Shown here: positions 54,434 through 64,000 of the stretch, in pieces | Position numbering within the stretch: the first letter of the stretch is position 1 | Layout of the letters: every line of letters starts with the position of its first letter | Source: Gordonia asplenii | GTDB lineage: Bacteria > Actinomycetota > Actinomycetes > Mycobacteriales > Mycobacteriaceae | Assembly (NCBI RefSeq): GCF_012933505.1 | Contig: NZ_JABBNB010000004.1 | Span: 124,001 to 188,000 of the forward strand | Length of the DNA stretch: 64,000 bases | Direction: 5' to 3' | Position numbers and translations under genes: made by a program | The notes under the pieces: model-generated | The model's input: the letters and a program-made list of their open reading frames with translations, nothing else | Databases searched by the model: none | Told to the model about the DNA's origin: nothing

Positions 54434-54472
54434 ACGCTATGGGCCTGCCGCGAAGTTGTCAACACGGTTGAC
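54434..54472 (-). promoter_or_regulatory. Promoter with overlapping operator for the MarR gene
   Basis: On the minus strand TTGACA (54462-54457), 17 bases and TAGCGT (54439-54434) form a good promoter. The perfect dyad GTCAAC-ACG-GTTGAC (54458-54472) covers its -35 element. The MarR product is the natural candidate to bind it. Confidence 0.6.
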
Positions 54473-54523
54473 CGATGGGCGCCAGGCGGTGCCGCTCGAC
54501 GTCCACCTGGCACAGTAGACCCG

Positions 54524-55357
54524 GTGAGTAAGAACCGTCGTCGTGAACCGCCGCCAGATCCGACGCCCCTGCCCGGGCTGATCGACGCGCACACCCATCT
54601 GGCGGCATGCGGCGGCCGCGACGCGGAGTCGGTCCGGGCAATCCTCGACCACGCCGAGAAGGTCGGTGTGGGAGAGGTGGTCACCGTCGCCGACGACATG
54701 ATCGACGCGCGGTGGGCCGTCGCCGCGGCGGAGTGGGACGACCGTGTCTATGCCGCCGTCGCGCTGCATCCGACGCACGCAGACGATCTGACCGAGGTGA
54801 CCGGCGCCGAGCTGGAAGAGCTGGCGGCGCACCCGCGCGTCGTCGCGGTGGGCGAGACGGGCCTCGACTACTACTGGCCGGGCAAGTCCGAGACGTGTGC
54901 CGAACCGGCCCGGCAGAAGGACGTCTTCGCTTGGCACATCGACCTCGCCAAGCGTGTCGGCAAGCCGCTGATGATTCACAACCGGGAAGCCGACGCCGAT
55001 CTGCTCGACGTGCTGGCGGCCGAGGGCTCGCCAGAGACCGTGATCATGCATTGCTTCTCCGGTGACCGAAACGTTGCACGCCGATGCATCGACCGTGGCT
55101 ACTATCTCAGTTTTGCGGGAACTGTGACCTTTACCAATGCTTCAGAGTTGGCCGAGGCATCGAAGATCGTGCCCGACGATAAGATCCTGGTCGAGACCGA
55201 CGCGCCCTTTCTGACCGCGCATCCCTACCGTGGCCAGCCGAATCAGCCGTACTGCCTGCCGTTCACCGCGCGCGGGCTCGCCGAGATCCGCGGCGTCGAC
55301 GCTGCGACCCTCGCTGTGCAATTGGGACAAAACGCCCGCGCTGCCTACCGCCTACCT

Positions 55358-55366
<9 letters not shown>
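54524..55366 (+). CDS. tatD: TatD family 3'-5' deoxyribonuclease / metal-dependent hydrolase
   Basis: This 280-residue TIM-barrel metallo-hydrolase has the ligand motifs LIDAHTHL, GETGLDYYW, MIHNREAD, HCFSGD and ETDAPFL. TatD is linked to DNA repair and single-strand DNA processing. GTG 54524 gives SKNRRREPPPDPTPLPGL; an in-frame extension to 54269 would run through the MarR promoter and is rejected. It sits between metG-type genes and rpfB as in M. tuberculosis, although four accessory genes have been inserted before it. A terminator hairpin covers its stop codon. Confidence 0.92.

Positions 55367-55367
<1 letters not shown>
55344..55367 (+). terminator. tatD terminator hairpin overlapping the rpfB -35
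   Basis: CCTACCGC (55344-55351), an 8-base loop and GCGGTAGG (55360-55367) form a perfect 8-bp stem spanning the tatD stop. The following sequence is T-rich for this region (TGTATTACTT). Its right arm contains part of the rpfB -35 element. Confidence 0.6.
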
Positions 55368-57435
<2,068 letters not shown>

Positions 57436-57455
57436 CTGCACTACGCTGTATTTCC

Positions 57456-58382
57456 GTGCCTCACTCCCTCTCGGCGGTCCCGACCGCGATCACCGTGCAC
57501 GCACCGTCGAAGGTGAATCTCTACCTGCGCGTCGGCGAGCTGCGCGACGACGGCTATCACGATTTGACGACCGTCTTTCAGGCGTTGTCGCTCGGCGACG
57601 ACGTCAGCGTTGTGCACGCCGAGGAACTCACCGTCACGACGACGGGCGAGGGTGCCAACAACGTCCCCGACGACCCCACCAACCTGGCCGCCAGAGCCGC
57701 GATCGAGCTGGCCGCGTGGGCCGGACGTGATCCGAGCGCCGCGATCACCATCCTCAAACAGATCCCCGTCGCTGGCGGTATGGCGGGTGGCAGCGCCGAT
57801 GCCGCGGGCGCACTCGTCGCCCTCGCTCAGTTGTGGAAGCTCGACATCGACCGCGACACGCTGGCCACCATCGCGGCGAAACTCGGCTCGGATGTTCCGT
57901 TCGGACTCCACGGCGCGACGGCGCTGGGCACCGGGCGCGGTGAACAGTTGATCCCCGTGCTCTCCCGCGGACAGTTCCACTGGGTGCTGGCACTTGCCCG
58001 CGAAGGACTCTCGACACCGGCCGTCTACCGGGAACTCGATCGGCTGCGCGCCGCCCGGGAAGGTGCGCACGACGAACCGCTGCCGCCCGACGATCTCCTC
58101 CAGGCGCTCGCCGCGGGTACCGCTGCGCGCGTTGCGGCGTTGCTGCACAACGACTTACAGCCGGCCGCGTTGTCCCTGCAACCCACCCTGCGTCGAACAC
58201 TGCGGGCCGGCGTGGACGCCGGAGCACTGTCGGGCGTCGTGTCCGGGTCCGGTCCGACATGTGCCTTCCTGTGTGCCGACGAGGAGTCGGCGATCAACGT
58301 GGCCGCGGAATTGTCGGGTGCGGGAGTGGCGCGCGGAGTGCGGATCGCTACCGGTCCGGTACCGGGTGCGCGGGTGGTGTAG
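57456..58382 (+). CDS. ispE: 4-diphosphocytidyl-2-C-methyl-D-erythritol kinase
   Basis: This 308-residue GHMP kinase of the MEP isoprenoid pathway phosphorylates CDP-ME. Motifs are [20 protein letters not shown], the ATP-binding [17 protein letters not shown] and [14 protein letters not shown] 57456 is the start. It is the last gene of the rpfB-ksgA-ispE run and its 3' end overlaps that of the convergent hydrolase by 35 bases. Confidence 0.95.
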   Translation: MPHSLSAVPTAITVHAPSKVNLYLRVGELRDDGYHDLTTVFQALSLGDDVSVVHAEELTVTTTGEGANNVPDDPTNLAARAAIELAAWAGRDPSAAITILKQIPVAGGMAGGSADAAGALVALAQLWKLDIDRDTLATIAAKLGSDVPFGLHGATALGTGRGEQLIPVLSRGQFHWVLALAREGLSTPAVYRELDRLRAAREGAHDEPLPPDDLLQALAAGTAARVAALLHNDLQPAALSLQPTLRRTLRAGVDAGALSGVVSGSGPTCAFLCADEESAINVAAELSGAGVARGVRIATGPVPGARVV

Positions 58383-59157
58383 ACGCTGCGCGCTCGTCGT
58401 CCAGCTTCGACGCCTCGTCGTCGATGAACCGACCCACCAATGCGGGCTGAATCAGTGGAAACAGGTGGCTCGCGGAATCGACGACGGTCAGTCGTGCATC
58501 GTGCGCCGCGGCGACGAACCGCCGCTCGTCCAGCCGGAACGGGTCCTGGGCACCGTTGAGGAACTCCGTCGGGCCCGCGTAGTCACCGATGGCGGCCAAC
58601 GCGTCGAACGCGGCGAGCCCGTTGACCACGTCGCGGATGGAATGCAGGGCCAGCCCACCGGCCTCCATATCCGCTGACACACCGCGTCCGACGGCCAGCC
58701 GGGTGAGGAATTTGCTGATCGCGGCCGCCTCCTTCGGCAGGAAGCGCGTCGCGGCGCCGAAGACGCGGAACGGCGCAGCGAGCAGCGGAGTGGGCTGCGT
58801 GGTCGCGCACATCACGACGAGCCCGGCGACCGCGTTCGAGTCGCGCGCGCCGGTCGCCATCGCCACGTACCCGCCGAGGGACATGCCGGCGACCAGGGCG
58901 CGGCCGCCGACGTCGTCGATGGCGTCGAGCACGGCGTCGACCGCTCCGTCCATCGTGAAGGTCTCGCAACTACGGGTGCCGTGACCGGGGAGATCGGGAC
59001 AGCGGGTCTCGCGGTCGGTGATCGATGCCGCGATGCGATGCAGCGCCGCGCCACTCACGCGCAGGCCGTGCACGAGTATCACCGGCAACGGTTCGGGTGG
59101 CGACATCGGTTCGCGGGCAGACCTCGACGCGTGGTCGGACGCGTGGTCGGCGGTCAT
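58348..59157 (-). CDS. Alpha/beta-hydrolase
   Basis: This 269-residue alpha/beta-hydrolase has the nucleophile elbow [11 protein letters not shown] (GxSxG), the oxyanion strand [12 protein letters not shown] and a late His-containing segment [11 protein letters not shown]. The substrate is unknown. ATG 59157 is used; a second ATG near residue 18 (MSPPEPLP) is possible. It overlaps the convergent ispE by 35 bases and is divergent from the Uup-like ABC-F gene, with repeats between the two starts. It is not part of the ispE operon. Confidence 0.83.
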   Translation of the reverse strand: MTADHASDHASRSAREPMSPPEPLPVILVHGLRVSGAALHRIAASITDRETRCPDLPGHGTRSCETFTMDGAVDAVLDAIDDVGGRALVAGMSLGGYVAMATGARDSNAVAGLVVMCATTQPTPLLAAPFRVFGAATRFLPKEAAAISKFLTRLAVGRGVSADMEAGGLALHSIRDVVNGLAAFDALAAIGDYAGPTEFLNGAQDPFRLDERRFVAAAHDARLTVVDSASHLFPLIQPALVGRFIDDEASKLDDERAASTPPAHPVPDR

Positions 59158-59189
59158 GCGCTGCGTTGGTATCGTCTAGCAGTGCCTGT

Positions 59190-59303
59190 ATCGAGCGAGC
59201 GTCGCCAATTGGAGTGCGCCGTGCTGAGCGAGTCGAAGTGCGCCGTGCTGAGCGAGCGTCGCCAGTTGGAGTGCGCCGTGCTGAGCGAGCGCAGCGAGTC
59301 GAA
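59190..59303 (+). repeat. Short tandem repeat run before the ABC-F gene
   Basis: The unit GTGCGCCGTGCTGAGCGAG occurs three times, separated by TCGAAGT- or CGTCGCCARTTGGA-type pieces, ending in GAGCGCAGCGAGTCGAAGTG. The last GTG is the start codon of the ABC-F gene. The reverse complement of the end piece recurs at 61758-61787. The sequence has the vocabulary of the GGTTGAGCC repeat family. Confidence 0.7.
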
Positions 59304-61115
59304 GTGACCGCTTCCAACGCCGTACTGATCAATGCGGAGAAGATCAGCAAGAGTTTCGGCATCAAACCGCTGCTCGACGACGTCAGTGTCGGTATCCATT
59401 CCGGTCAACGTATCGGCGTTGTGGGTCTAAACGGTGGCGGCAAGACGACATTGTTGGAAATTCTGTCCGGCATCGTCGAGCCCGACGACGGGCGTGTTTC
59501 CCGTGCGGGCGGTGCCCGCGTCGTGACGGTCACTCAGCGCGGCGAACTGCCGCCGGAGGCGACGGTCGCCGACGTCGTCGTCGGACAGTTGGGTCTGGCC
59601 GAGCACGAGTGGGCCGGCGATGCGCGCATCCGAGGCGTTCTGGCCGGTATCGGCGTCGACGGACTGCTGCATGCCCGCGTCGATGAGCTGTCCGGCGGGC
59701 AACGACGCCGCGCGGCGCTGGCCGCGGCACTGGTGTCCGACGCGGACCTGCTGATCCTCGACGAGCCGACCAACCATCTCGACGTCGAAGGCGTGCAGTG
59801 GCTAGCGGAGCATCTCGTGTCGCGGCCGAGTGCGCTGGTGGTCGTGACGCACGATCGCTGGTTCCTCGATACCGTCGCGCAGCGTACCTGGGAGGTGCAC
59901 TCGGGTCGCGTCGACGAGTACGACGGCGGCTACAACGACTGGGTGTTCGCCCGCGCCGAGCGTGCCCGGCTCGCCGATGCCGCCGAGGAACGTCGACGCA
60001 ATCTCGCGCGTAAGGAATTGGCGTGGCTGCGACGCGGTCCGCCGGCGCGAACCTCCAAGCCGCGCTACCGAATCGAGGCCGCGGAGAAACTCATCGCCGA
60101 CGTTCCGCCGCCGCGGGACAGCGTCACCCTGAGCGCGTTCGCGAAGCGTCGACTCGGCCGGGTCGCGATCGAATTGGAGAACGCCCACATCGAGACGCCG
60201 CCCGGCGTCGACGGAGTGACGACGGTGCTCCTCGACGACTTGACCTGGCGGTTGGCGCCGGGTGAACGAATCGGCCTGGTCGGAGTGAACGGTTCGGGCA
60301 AGACGACGCTGTTGCGTGCGCTCGCCGGCGAGGTGCCGGTCGCGCCGGGGCGTCGTATCGAAGGCAAGACCGTCTCGCTGGGGTGGCTGAAGCAGGAGCT
60401 CGACGACCTCGACGAGGACCAGCGCGTGCTCGACGCCGTGGAGGCGGTTGCGGGCCATATCACGTTGGGCGACAAGGAGTTGTCGGCGAGTCAGCTCGCC
60501 GAACGCCTCGGCTTCTCGCCGGCGCGGCAGCGCACCCCGGTGAGTGACCTGTCCGGCGGTGAGCGACGTCGGCTGCAGTTGACTCGGGTGCTGATGGCCG
60601 AGCCGAATGTGTTGCTCCTCGACGAGCCGACCAACGATCTCGACATCGACACCCTTCAGCAGCTGGAGGATCTGCTCGACGGTTGGGCCGGGACGCTCGT
60701 GGTGATCAGCCACGATCGCTATCTCATCGAGCGGATCTGCGACACCACCTGGGCCTTGTTCGGCGACGCTACGTTGACCAACCTGCCCGGCGGCATCGAG
60801 CAGTACCTGACCAAGCGCGCGCAACTGGTGGCGTCGGCGGGTTCGGCGAAGACGGCGAAAACCACTGCGGCACAGAACGAACCGGTGAAGGTCACGGATG
60901 CCGCCGCCCACCATCAGGCACGCAAGACGATGAACCGGCTCGAGCGCCAGATCGAGAAGCTGACCGCTCGTGAAGAGAAACTGCACACCGAATTGGCCGC
61001 TGCCGCAACGGATCAGAGCAAGTTGATGACGCTCGACGCGGAACTTCGGCAGGTCGTCGCCGACAAGGACGAGGCCGAAGCACAGTGGCTCGAAGCCGCG
61101 GAACTGTTGGAGTGA
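59304..61115 (+). CDS. ABC-F family ATPase, Uup-like
   Basis: This 603-residue cytosolic ABC-F protein has two ATPase domains without membrane segments. The first has NGGGKTT, LSGGQRRR and LDEPTNHLD; the second has NGSGKTT, LSGGERRR and LDEPTNDLD. A C-terminal coiled-coil domain (RKTMNRLERQIEKLTAREEKL...) is typical of Uup. It acts on ribosomes or branched DNA; the exact role is unproven. GTG 59304 is chosen since it is the only sensible start before the NTP domain and a longer reading is repeat-derived. Location after ispE matches corynebacterial uup. Confidence 0.9.
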   Translation: MTASNAVLINAEKISKSFGIKPLLDDVSVGIHSGQRIGVVGLNGGGKTTLLEILSGIVEPDDGRVSRAGGARVVTVTQRGELPPEATVADVVVGQLGLAEHEWAGDARIRGVLAGIGVDGLLHARVDELSGGQRRRAALAAALVSDADLLILDEPTNHLDVEGVQWLAEHLVSRPSALVVVTHDRWFLDTVAQRTWEVHSGRVDEYDGGYNDWVFARAERARLADAAEERRRNLARKELAWLRRGPPARTSKPRYRIEAAEKLIADVPPPRDSVTLSAFAKRRLGRVAIELENAHIETPPGVDGVTTVLLDDLTWRLAPGERIGLVGVNGSGKTTLLRALAGEVPVAPGRRIEGKTVSLGWLKQELDDLDEDQRVLDAVEAVAGHITLGDKELSASQLAERLGFSPARQRTPVSDLSGGERRRLQLTRVLMAEPNVLLLDEPTNDLDIDTLQQLEDLLDGWAGTLVVISHDRYLIERICDTTWALFGDATLTNLPGGIEQYLTKRAQLVASAGSAKTAKTTAAQNEPVKVTDAAAHHQARKTMNRLERQIEKLTAREEKLHTELAAAATDQSKLMTLDAELRQVVADKDEAEAQWLEAAELLE

Positions 61116-61156
61116 GTGGGGTCGGAGCGTTAGCGAAGGCCATCGGTTCTGCTGGT

Positions 61157-61860
61157 TGAGCCGGGTTTCACCGGTCGGGGCACTGCATCTGCTGGTTGAG
61201 CCGCGAGGAGCGCTAGCGCGCCGTACTGAGCGAGGCGCTAGCCGAGTCGAAGTGACGAGCGTGTCGAAACCTCTGTACCACAATGCATTTGATGGTGGCG
61301 CACGTGTCGAACTGTGGTGGTATCGAACATTGAGGCGTGTGCACCCGTAGGGTGCACACGCGTCACTTGCCGGGTGTCATCGTCGATGTTGGCGCGCATC
61401 ATCGAAAGTCGTTGTGGCTGAGAGGTTTCGACACGGACTCGGCTAGCGCCTCGTCCGGCTCAACCAGCAGAGGGGCGCTTCGGTCGGCCGGTGGATCCAG
61501 GTTGAGCAGGTCCGACCGCTCGTCGCCAACGCTCCTCACGGCTCAACCAGCGGAAGGGTCCACCATCGGTGAATCCTGGTTGAGCCGGGCCGGAGCGTTA
61601 GCGAAGACCATCCACTCCGCTGGTTGAGCCGGGCCGGAGCGTTAGCGAAGACCCGTGTCGAAACCACGCAACCCGCAGCTCTCAGCGAGCCAAACGCTCA
61701 GCGGCAGTGGGGAACTCGTCTCACGGTGGTTTCGATACGGGCGCGGCTCGCTGCGCTTACTTCGACTCGCTGCGCTCGCTCAGCACGGCTCGTCGAGCCC
61801 GGCTCAACCAGCGGACTAAAGCGTCTCGCTCAGCACGGCGCGTCGAGCCCGGCTTTGCGA
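61157..61860. repeat. Array of GGTTGAGCC...GTCGAAACC intergenic repeats
   Basis: The 1.1-kb gap after the ABC-F gene carries many copies of CTGGTTGAGCC and its reverse, GGCTCAACCAG, in both orientations, joined by GAGCGTTAGCGAAGACC or GTGTCGAAACC pieces. One copy (61424-61470) is nearly identical to 1307-1352. Two tandem copies of CTGGTTGAGCCGGGCCGGAG lie at about 61584 and 61620. No supported gene occurs in 61116-62205. The run resembles a hotspot for a small repeat or integration element. Confidence 0.7.
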
Positions 61861-61921
61861 ATTGATTACCGCCGTTGACCCCGATTACCGCAGTCGGAGG
61901 GGTACATCGTCTGAGGTCGCC

Positions 61922-62123
61922 GGCCCCTCGTTACACCGAAGCTCGCGAGCTCGCTTCGGCACTCGGGGAGCGGAGGGGTCGGGTCTCGATCCGTTTTTCC
62001 CGGTGGGCTTTCGTCTCGCTGGCCCCTCGTTACACCGAAGCTCGCGAGCTCGCTTCGGCACTCGGGGAGCGGAGGGGTCGGGTCGCGATCCCGGTCTTCC
62101 TTCGGGGAGCGGAGGGGTCGGGT
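61922..62123. repeat. Repeats with palindromic CCGAAGC stem, 99-base period
   Basis: Two units begin at 61922 and 62021 (99-base period) with GGCCCCTCGTTACACCGAAG, the palindrome CCGAAGC-N10-GCTTCGG (61936-61959 and 62035-62058) and GGAGCGGAGGGGTCGGGT. A partial third copy lies at 62102-62123. The family is the same as 25707-25895, with the stem changed from CGCAAGC/GCTTGCG; both strands changed together. Confidence 0.8.
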
Positions 62124-62205
62124 TGCGATATCTGGTTTCCGTGTTGGGCTTTCGTCTCACCGGCCCCGGGCCTGCTGCAACGGAGACCGCGCCGTCGGCG
62201 TCCGG

Positions 62206-62421
62206 ATGGGCGTGACCATCAGCGCCGCTGACTACGCACGCATCGCGGTGACGGCTCCGTTCATCGTCGGCCGGGTCGTCGCGGTGATCCTCGCCGAACG
62301 AAGCCCGCGGCTACGACCGGGGGTCGATCGATATGTCACCCGGCTGGTGCGCAAGCGGTTGGCCACCTATGGCAACCCCGAATTCCGTACCGACGCAGCG
62401 CATTACACACCGGCGGCCTGA
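62206..62421 (+). CDS. Small hypothetical protein, 71 residues
   Basis: This product (start MGVTISAADYARIAVTAP) has one hydrophobic stretch (IVGRVVAVILAE) and a basic, Arg-rich second half. I recognise no family. ATG 62206 is used; GTG 62212 is the alternative. It lies just after the repeat array and its 3' end overlaps that of the convergent ABC-F gene by 19 bases. Codon use fits a real gene but there is no other support. Confidence 0.5.
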   Translation: MGVTISAADYARIAVTAPFIVGRVVAVILAERSPRLRPGVDRYVTRLVRKRLATYGNPEFRTDAAHYTPAA

Positions 62422-63980
62422 TCGGTTTCGTTCTCGTCGACATCGAGTGTCACCGTTCGCGAGACGCCCACTCGTGCGACGAAACTCTCATCGTGGGAGA
62501 CCAGGACGATTGCTCCCGTCCAGTCGCGCAGCGCGGCTGCCAATTGCTCGACGGTGTCGAGGTCGAGATTGTTCGTCGGTTCGTCGAGAACGAGCAGCTC
62601 GGCCGGCGTCGAACCGGCCAACCCGATCGCCAGCGCGACGCGTAGGCGTTCACCTCCCGACAGCGTCGACAGTTGCTGCTTGGATCGCTCGCCGCGGAAC
62701 AGCATCCGCGCCAACGCGCAGTGCACTTCGACCGGCGTCAACTCGGGGTGGGCGTCGGACATCGCCTGCGCGATGGACCGCTCCTCGGCATCGAACGTGA
62801 TCAACTGTGGCACAAAGCAATACCGAACTCTGATGGCGGCGTCGTCGATGAGTCGGTGCAGCAGCGTCGTCTTGCCGGAGCCGTTGGCGCCCGCGATGCG
62901 GATCCGCTCGGGTCCGTTCACCGGGAGTCGATCGTCGACGACGATCTCCCGACGGGTCACCGTCGTGGCGTGCGGCAGGACGAATTTCGCCGTGAGATCT
63001 TTGCGGACGTCAGCGGAAACGTCGTGCAGACGTTCCCGGGCGGCGTCGACGTCGGCGCGCACCTCGGTGCGCAGTTTGCCCGCCGACACCTGGGCCGCCT
63101 GCTTGCGTCCGTGCGCGATGATCTTAGGCACCCGCTTCTCGGCTTCGGCCTTGCGGCCCATCTGCGCGCGATGCGCCAATTTCGTTTGCGCATCGGCCAT
63201 TTCACGTTTCTGCCTACGCAGATCATTCGACGCGGTGACCACCGCGGCGGCCGCGGTCTCCTGCTCGGCGGCGAGGGCCTCCCGATACAGCGAGTACGGA
63301 CCGCCGAAGCTACGGAGCCGGCCGCGGTAGAGCTCGACGGTGTGCTCGACCCGATCGAGCAGCTCGAGGTCGTGGCTGACGAGGAGTACCGATCCGGAAA
63401 AGCGATCGATCGCGTCGAACAGCAGTCCGCGGGCACGTCGGTCGAGATTGTTCGTCGGTTCGTCGAGGATCAGCACCGTCGGACGGCTCAGCAACTGCGC
63501 GGCGACGGCGAGAAGTGTCGCCTCACCGCCGGAGATGTTCCCGACCGGGCGGTCGAGTTCGAGGTCGCCGAGCCCGATTGCCGAAATCTCTGCGCGTGCA
63601 AGGGATTCCACGTCCCAGTCATCGCCGACGACGGTGTAGTCGTCGGCGTCGACCGAGCCGTTCTCGATCCGGTGCAACGCCGCGATCTTGTCGGCGACGC
63701 GCAGAACGTCGGCGACGGTGCGGTGGGGATCGGCCTGTGGATGCTGATCGACGAGTCCGACAGTGCCGGGCACGCCGACGGAACCCGACTGCGGCGTCAG
63801 CCGTCCCGCGACGAGGTTGAGCAGGGTGGTCTTGCCGGCACCGTTGGCACCGACGAGTGAAGTCACACCCGCGGGGAGGATTGCGGACAGATCGGTGAAC
63901 ACGACGGTGCCGTCGGGCCAGGAAAAGTCGACGGCGGACAGCGTGACGGACGAATCCGCCGAGAAAGAATTGATAGACAT
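62403..63980 (-). CDS. ABC-F family ATPase, second copy
   Basis: This 525-residue ABC-F protein without membrane segments has NBD1 with NGAGKTT and LDEPTNNLD, and NBD2 with NGSGKTT, LSGGERLR and LDEPTNNLD. The first signature is atypical (ISGGEATLL). The linker is helical and basic (RRQKREMADAQTKLAHRAQM). Such proteins give antibiotic resistance at the ribosome or serve translation; this one is not assigned. ATG 63980 follows GTGGAG; a GTG at 63992 is the alternative. The upstream promoter lies beyond the window edge. It is not adjacent to other resistance genes. Confidence 0.88.
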   Translation of the reverse strand: MSINSFSADSSVTLSAVDFSWPDGTVVFTDLSAILPAGVTSLVGANGAGKTTLLNLVAGRLTPQSGSVGVPGTVGLVDQHPQADPHRTVADVLRVADKIAALHRIENGSVDADDYTVVGDDWDVESLARAEISAIGLGDLELDRPVGNISGGEATLLAVAAQLLSRPTVLILDEPTNNLDRRARGLLFDAIDRFSGSVLLVSHDLELLDRVEHTVELYRGRLRSFGGPYSLYREALAAEQETAAAAVVTASNDLRRQKREMADAQTKLAHRAQMGRKAEAEKRVPKIIAHGRKQAAQVSAGKLRTEVRADVDAARERLHDVSADVRKDLTAKFVLPHATTVTRREIVVDDRLPVNGPERIRIAGANGSGKTTLLHRLIDDAAIRVRYCFVPQLITFDAEERSIAQAMSDAHPELTPVEVHCALARMLFRGERSKQQLSTLSGGERLRVALAIGLAGSTPAELLVLDEPTNNLDLDTVEQLAAALRDWTGAIVLVSHDESFVARVGVSRTVTLDVDENETDQAAGV

Positions 63981-64000
63981 GAGTGACTCCACAGAGATTG

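Noticed and set aside
54269..54523. N-terminal extension of tatD
   Set aside because: It would be read through the MarR gene start and its promoter, and the added residues resemble no TatD protein. GTG 54524 fits the family start.
59025..59303. N-terminal extension of the Uup-like ABC-F gene
   Set aside because: The added residues are Arg/Ser-rich and encoded by tandem repeats and by the region antisense to the hydrolase start.
59190..59303. Possible CRISPR-like array
   Set aside because: The repeat units are contiguous or irregularly spaced, there are no unique spacers of fixed length, and no cas genes are nearby.
61922..62123. Possible CRISPR or attachment site
   Set aside because: The 99-base units are nearly identical throughout, so there are no spacers, and no integrase gene is adjacent.

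Overview
The window is a high-GC actinobacterial chromosome segment. Gene content and order point to a mycolic-acid-containing member of the Mycobacteriales, most like Gordonia or a close relative. The evidence is a pmt/rsmI - pabB - metG - tatD - rpfB - ksgA - ispE block ordered as in Mycobacterium, an aurF-like/fprB pair, a Zur-type set of zinc-free ribosomal proteins beside a CobW-like gene, and an IdeR/DtxR-type iron box. The genus is inferred from protein resemblance and synteny, not from a search.

Region 1 (1-13.8 kb) is a catabolic island. The 3' end of a thiolase is followed by a repeat-rich gap and a tight seven-gene operon: MCC/GCC-type acyl-CoA carboxylase beta and biotin subunits, enoyl-CoA hydratase, a TIGR03084 (DinB-like) protein, an AtuA-family protein, an acyl-CoA dehydrogenase and an acyl-CoA synthetase. 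A convergent TetR gene and a second acyl-CoA synthetase follow. The same dyad (AGTTAGT-N8-ATTCACTA and variants) lies in front of the operon, in front of the second synthetase and in front of the TetR gene, so this looks like one local regulon for an unidentified, probably branched or isoprenoid, acyl substrate.

Region 2 (13.8-25.7 kb) holds a Na+/H+ antiporter, an unrecognised 597-residue protein, a DEAD-box RNA helicase, azlCD with a divergent XRE-cupin regulator, and an iron-box-controlled pair of half-size ABC transporters with a TetR gene. Region 3 (25.7-33.9 kb) holds fprB and an AurF-like di-iron protein, then divergent Zur-type operons: rpmB, a 21-codon internally deleted rpmG, rpsN and rpsR on one side, and a CobW/MRF-like gene with rpmE2 on the other. 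A DMT exporter and a MocR regulator follow. Region 4 (34-40 kb) holds a universal stress protein, a patatin, an MFS transporter, arginine deiminase and a BCCT transporter.

Region 5 (40-62 kb) is the mycobacterial-type housekeeping block. It is interrupted by a GGDEF/degenerate-EAL protein, a GH65 phosphorylase with beta-phosphoglucomutase, a TetR-regulated membrane protein, and PhzF with a MarR gene. It ends with ispE, a hydrolase and a Uup-type ABC-F gene. A second ABC-F gene closes the window.

Several structured intergenic elements stand out: a 168-bp MITE-like palindrome between pmt and rsmI, a palindromic repeat family whose stem covaries between 25.7 kb and 62 kb, and a second family (GGTTGAGCC...GTCGAAACC) filling the gaps at 0.75-1.5 kb and 61.1-61.9 kb. 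No tRNA, rRNA, CRISPR array or complete insertion sequence was seen.
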